Source: a virus. Taken from it: 23,919 bases of DNA. The translations under genes and the position numbers were made by a program. The notes under the pieces were generated by a model. That model was not told the DNA's origin, ran no database searches, and was given only the letters and a program-made list of their open reading frames with translations. The DNA is taken from positions 1 through 23,919 of IMG/VR virus record IMGVR_UViG_3300043410_001900; one strand, 5' to 3'. Positions 21,666 to 23,919 of the stretch are shown here, one piece after another (position 1 is the stretch's first letter; every line of letters starts with the position of its first letter).

Positions 21666-22538
21666 CTAGAAAACTACGGAAGTACCGACAAAATCTTCCG
21701 CAAAGTAAGTGAAGTCGCAGTAGCTTTGACTTCTGACGGACCCCGTGTCGGTAGCCGAGGCCGTATCCTTGAGCGATTTCTGGGGGCTAAGCGCCGCCAC
21801 ATCGGAGGCGATGCCCGTATCGGTTCGCGCCATGCCGACCGCCTTGGTTGCGGCATCGGTTGCGGTGGCGTTATCAATAAATGTTCTGACCCGATCCCAG
21901 AAAAAGGCGATGGCATCGCTGGCAATCGCGACATCCACCAGATCGCGGGTGATCTGCTTGAACAGCACCACGACTTCGGTTGCGTAAGCGGCATCAGCAA
22001 AAGGCTTGCTCAGGCTCAACGCGGCGGGATCGCGAACGGTGGCCGCATCATTGAGGCTCCGATTGAAATCGACGTGGCGCACGAATTCATCGCTGACTAT
22101 CGATTGATCGCTGAGACCCTTGCCAAGGGACGCCTGAACCGCATCTGTGGCGTGGGCGGCATCGACTGCCCCTTTACCGATGGCCAGGGCTGCCTTGTCG
22201 CTTGCCATCAAGGCATCGTTGAGCCCTTTGCCCAAGGAGATCAGGGCCTGATCCTGGGCTCTGGCGGCATCGCTGAACGGCTTATGAAGTGAAGCGGCCA
22301 GCGCATCGAGCGCGGTGACGGCATCCCTGAGCGCCTTGGTCATCGCCAGAACCTGATGATCTGACGCGGTGGCCTGATCCTCTTGCTCCAAAAGGACAAT
22401 GAAGCGCCCCAGCACGGCGCTCATGGCGAGGATTCGCGCTGAATTCTGCGCCGTCAGCTTTTGGGCTGAAATGTCCGCACGAAGAATTCTTGCCGCTTCG
22501 ATCAGGCGAAGCAGCCGAGCGGACCAACGGGCATCCAT
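21666..22538 (-). CDS. Virion protein of 18-residue tandem repeats, 290 aa
   Basis: After ~67 helical residues come about eleven tandem units of roughly 18 residues (residues ~68-266), consensus K-x-L/F-x-D-A-x4-S/T-D-x-A-A-L-x-L-G, for example KPFSDAARAQDQALISLG and KGLNDALMASDKAALAIG. The last 20 residues are aromatic (YCDFTYFAEDF). Similar repeats occur in phage tail shaft or fibre proteins and presumably form a regular stalk; this is inference. ATG 22538 shares one base with the upstream stop (TGATG). Confidence 0.86.
   Translation of the reverse strand: MDARWSARLLRLIEAARILRADISAQKLTAQNSARILAMSAVLGRFIVLLEQEDQATASDHQVLAMTKALRDAVTALDALAASLHKPFSDAARAQDQALISLGKGLNDALMASDKAALAIGKGAVDAAHATDAVQASLGKGLSDQSIVSDEFVRHVDFNRSLNDAATVRDPAALSLSKPFADAAYATEVVVLFKQITRDLVDVAIASDAIAFFWDRVRTFIDNATATDAATKAVGMARTDTGIASDVAALSPQKSLKDTASATDTGSVRSQSYCDFTYFAEDFVGTSVVF
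21741..22337 (-). repeat. Tandem 54-bp (18-codon) repeats inside the virion gene
   Basis: About eleven degenerate copies; clean units begin at residues 68, 86, 104, 122, 140, 160 and 178. The protein consensus is conserved while DNA identity is weak, so the copies are old or under protein-level selection. One unit (140-159) has 20 residues. Confidence 0.8.
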
Positions 22539-22873
22539 CAGGTAAAGTCGTCGCGCAACGAAAAGTTGAGGTAATTGCGAACGGTCTGCCGAATCTGGCC
22601 GACAAAGTTCACTCGAACTTCAGCCTCGTAGTTGCCTGCGGTCAGATTGAGATCGCCGGTTTGCCAAACCATGTAGGCAATCCCTTGGGGCGCCTTGGTC
22701 GGATCAATGAAAAGCTGACGCGTGATCAGGGTGGTCGTCGATCCCACTTCTCTGAATCTCAGCGTGGCCACGCCTCCGGTCAGATCCACGGCTTCGCCGG
22801 TGGCCTCATCAACGATGGTGATTTCAAGCTGGGGTGCGGTATCGTTTCGCGTCAGCGGGATGCGCTCAGCCAT
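22538..22873 (-). CDS. BppU-like small tail/baseplate beta protein, 111 aa
   Basis: TRNDTAPQLEITIVDEATGE, a VDLTG turn, TLRFREVGSTTTL, then LNLTAGNYEAEVRVNF and a closing NYLNFSLRDD match the N-terminal immunoglobulin-like domain of phage baseplate upper (BppU-type) proteins and many stand-alone homologues. In those proteins it docks fibres to the tail. AGGAGG lies before ATG 22873, which follows the upstream TAA directly. The upstream adaptor-like gene suggests a neck or tail role. Confidence 0.87.
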   Translation of the reverse strand: MAERIPLTRNDTAPQLEITIVDEATGEAVDLTGGVATLRFREVGSTTTLITRQLFIDPTKAPQGIAYMVWQTGDLNLTAGNYEAEVRVNFVGQIRQTVRNYLNFSLRDDFT

Positions 22874-23539
22874 TTAGCCTCCTGTAGCAATGCGTGATGG
22901 CGTACCGCCTTGATTGGCGGCATTGGGCGACGTCACGAGAGCGATTCGACCCCCATCCGTCAGGGCGTTTTCAAATCGGCTGTAGTGGCTGGCGGCCCGC
23001 TCGGCGCTGCCTGCAAATTCAGTGTCCTTGCTGTAGCAGCGATAGCAGATGTAATCGACCAGCGCCCCGAGGTACATGGATTCGGTCACGCTCAAGGCGG
23101 CGTTGTCCGCCAGATCCTGAGGCGTGGCCTGATAAACGATTTCAAGCCTGGCTCCCGCCAATGCCGGGGGATAGACCCAGAAAGTGGTGGGATAGCGTTC
23201 ATCCATCATGAAATGACGAATGACTTTGGATCCCGGCATGAGCTGCCACTTGGGCTTGAATTGATCCAGCAACTCTTTCTCCGTGACCGTGCAGGCAGAG
23301 CCGCCGACGTTTCGGGTGACATCGGTCAGGCGCATGCCATCGCCGGGGATGCTCTGAGCCGCCCCGGCAACCAGATCGAGGGGCGCCTTAATGGCGTAAA
23401 GGTCCGGGCGCAGGGTGGCGATTTCCCTTCGGGCATCATTCAGCCAGCCCAGTAACTCCGGTGACGTCCAGCGGGTTGCGCCATCGTCCTTAAGGAGGAT
23501 GCTGGCCCGCGTCAGCGCAGAAGCAGTGGTGTGCGACAT
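22874..23539 (-). CDS. Phage adaptor (DUF6682-like, head-tail connector), 221 aa
   Basis: Early helices (RASILLKDDGATRWTSPELL, GWLNDARREIATLRPDLYAI) and beta part (AAQSIPGDGMRLTDVTRN, TTFWVYPPALAGARLEIVY) fit the DUF6682 adaptor family, with similarity in arrangement to T7 gp11. Such proteins form a ring linking portal to nozzle. The C-terminal helix (MYLGALVDYICYRCYSKDTE, HYSRFENAL) is typical. AAGGAG lies 8 nt before ATG 23539. The gene's place next to the tail genes agrees. Confidence 0.88.
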   Translation of the reverse strand: MSHTTASALTRASILLKDDGATRWTSPELLGWLNDARREIATLRPDLYAIKAPLDLVAGAAQSIPGDGMRLTDVTRNVGGSACTVTEKELLDQFKPKWQLMPGSKVIRHFMMDERYPTTFWVYPPALAGARLEIVYQATPQDLADNAALSVTESMYLGALVDYICYRCYSKDTEFAGSAERAASHYSRFENALTDGGRIALVTSPNAANQGGTPSRIATGG

Positions 23540-23551
23540 GCGGCTTGCTCC

Positions 23552-23919
23552 TTAGAGGTAATGACCGGCGACCCGGCGCGGAGCACGAGTAAAGCCCTTG
23601 TCGGCTCGATGCTTGGCCTGGTTGGCGGCAGCCATAAATTCAGCCTTGCGCTCGGCAGCGAGCGTTTCGCTGTAGCAAGGCAGATTCTGTTTCCCGGCCA
23701 GCGTGGCCACAGCGCCTTTGGCGATATCGCCGCCGTATTGCTGAAACAGCCAGTCCGGGACCGTGGTTGCGGCGCGGTCCAGCGTGTAGCAAGCGCGAAA
23801 TTCAAGCCCTTTCGGGAGGTCCACCAGAGGGCATGGGATCAGCGTCAGGCTGACCGGATTGAACTGGGAGAAAACTTCGGGGATGCCCTTGCGGGTGGTC
23901 CAGTTGACGTAGCGGTTCC
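23552..23919 (-). CDS. Partial neck/virion protein, N-terminus beyond window
   Basis: The frame is open to the right edge (first whole codon at 23917) and ends at TAA 23552-23554; ~121 residues are visible. WTTRKGIPEVFSQF, LTLIPCPLVDLPKGLEFRAC and DIAKGAVATLAGKQN, then ETLAAERKAEFMAAANQAKH resemble a short virion protein commonly encoded just before DUF6682 adaptors; its function is unknown. A GTG at 23824 could be a start, but good similarity of the upstream residues in the same frame argues it is internal. Confidence 0.84.
   Translation of the reverse strand, partial: NRYVNWTTRKGIPEVFSQFNPVSLTLIPCPLVDLPKGLEFRACYTLDRAATTVPDWLFQQYGGDIAKGAVATLAGKQNLPCYSETLAAERKAEFMAAANQAKHRADKGFTRAPRRVAGHYL

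Noticed and set aside
1-23919. tRNA genes, CRISPR arrays, insertion sequences, attachment sites or an integrase
   Set aside because: I saw no cloverleaf, spaced identical repeats, transposase motifs or att-like repeats; the window is almost wholly coding.

Overview
The window reads as a contiguous piece of a tailed-phage genome (free phage or prophage) from a moderately GC-rich, probably proteobacterial host. Every gene I can support lies on the minus strand, packed end to end with stop/start overlaps, so transcription runs from position 23919 towards 1. The gene set is virion morphogenesis only: no integrase, repressor, terminase, portal, capsid, tRNA or CRISPR is visible. The host assignment is inference from codon use and from close resemblance of several proteins to Bordetella phage BPP-1.

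In transcription order: (1) 23919-20774 holds a partial neck/virion gene, a DUF6682-like adaptor, a BppU-like small beta protein, a protein built from 18-residue tandem repeats, and two small tail proteins. (2) 20762-17895 is a complete diversity-generating retroelement (DGR) in BPP-1 order: target gene with variable repeat (VR) at its 3' end, a GAAA-loop hairpin, avd, template repeat (TR), RNA spacer and reverse transcriptase. TR and VR align over 120 bp with 13 differences, all at coding-strand adenines, which is direct sequence evidence of adenine-specific mutagenic retrohoming. (3) 17929-13225 carries small tail accessory genes, a 759-residue tail protein and a lambda-J-like tip fibre. (4) 13235-11550 is a coupled run of small genes: a tail assembly chaperone-like protein, a GNAT-like protein, a sulfotransferase-fold protein and a 2-oxoglutarate/Fe(II) oxygenase-like protein. 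(5) 11571-8529 holds four probable internal (ejection) proteins ending at a strong intrinsic terminator. (6) 8452 to the left edge is one unbroken reading frame of at least 2,817 codons encoding a giant polyvalent virion protein: lambda-R-type lysozyme domain, membrane-prone region, cytosine-C5 methyltransferase domain, LPD1-type zinc-peptidase domain, second HExxH peptidase domain and a further polyvalent-protein-associated domain.

The parts fit one strategy. The DGR diversifies a lectin-fold receptor-binding protein, the tail and tip proteins present it, and the giant protein with the smaller internal proteins is probably packaged and delivered into the host to breach the wall and act on DNA and proteins. 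Beyond the DGR, the most unexpected signal is a small gene candidate (6058-6336) overprinted in another frame inside the giant gene, with a strong ribosome binding site and much better codon character than the Gly/Ser-rich linker it overlaps.
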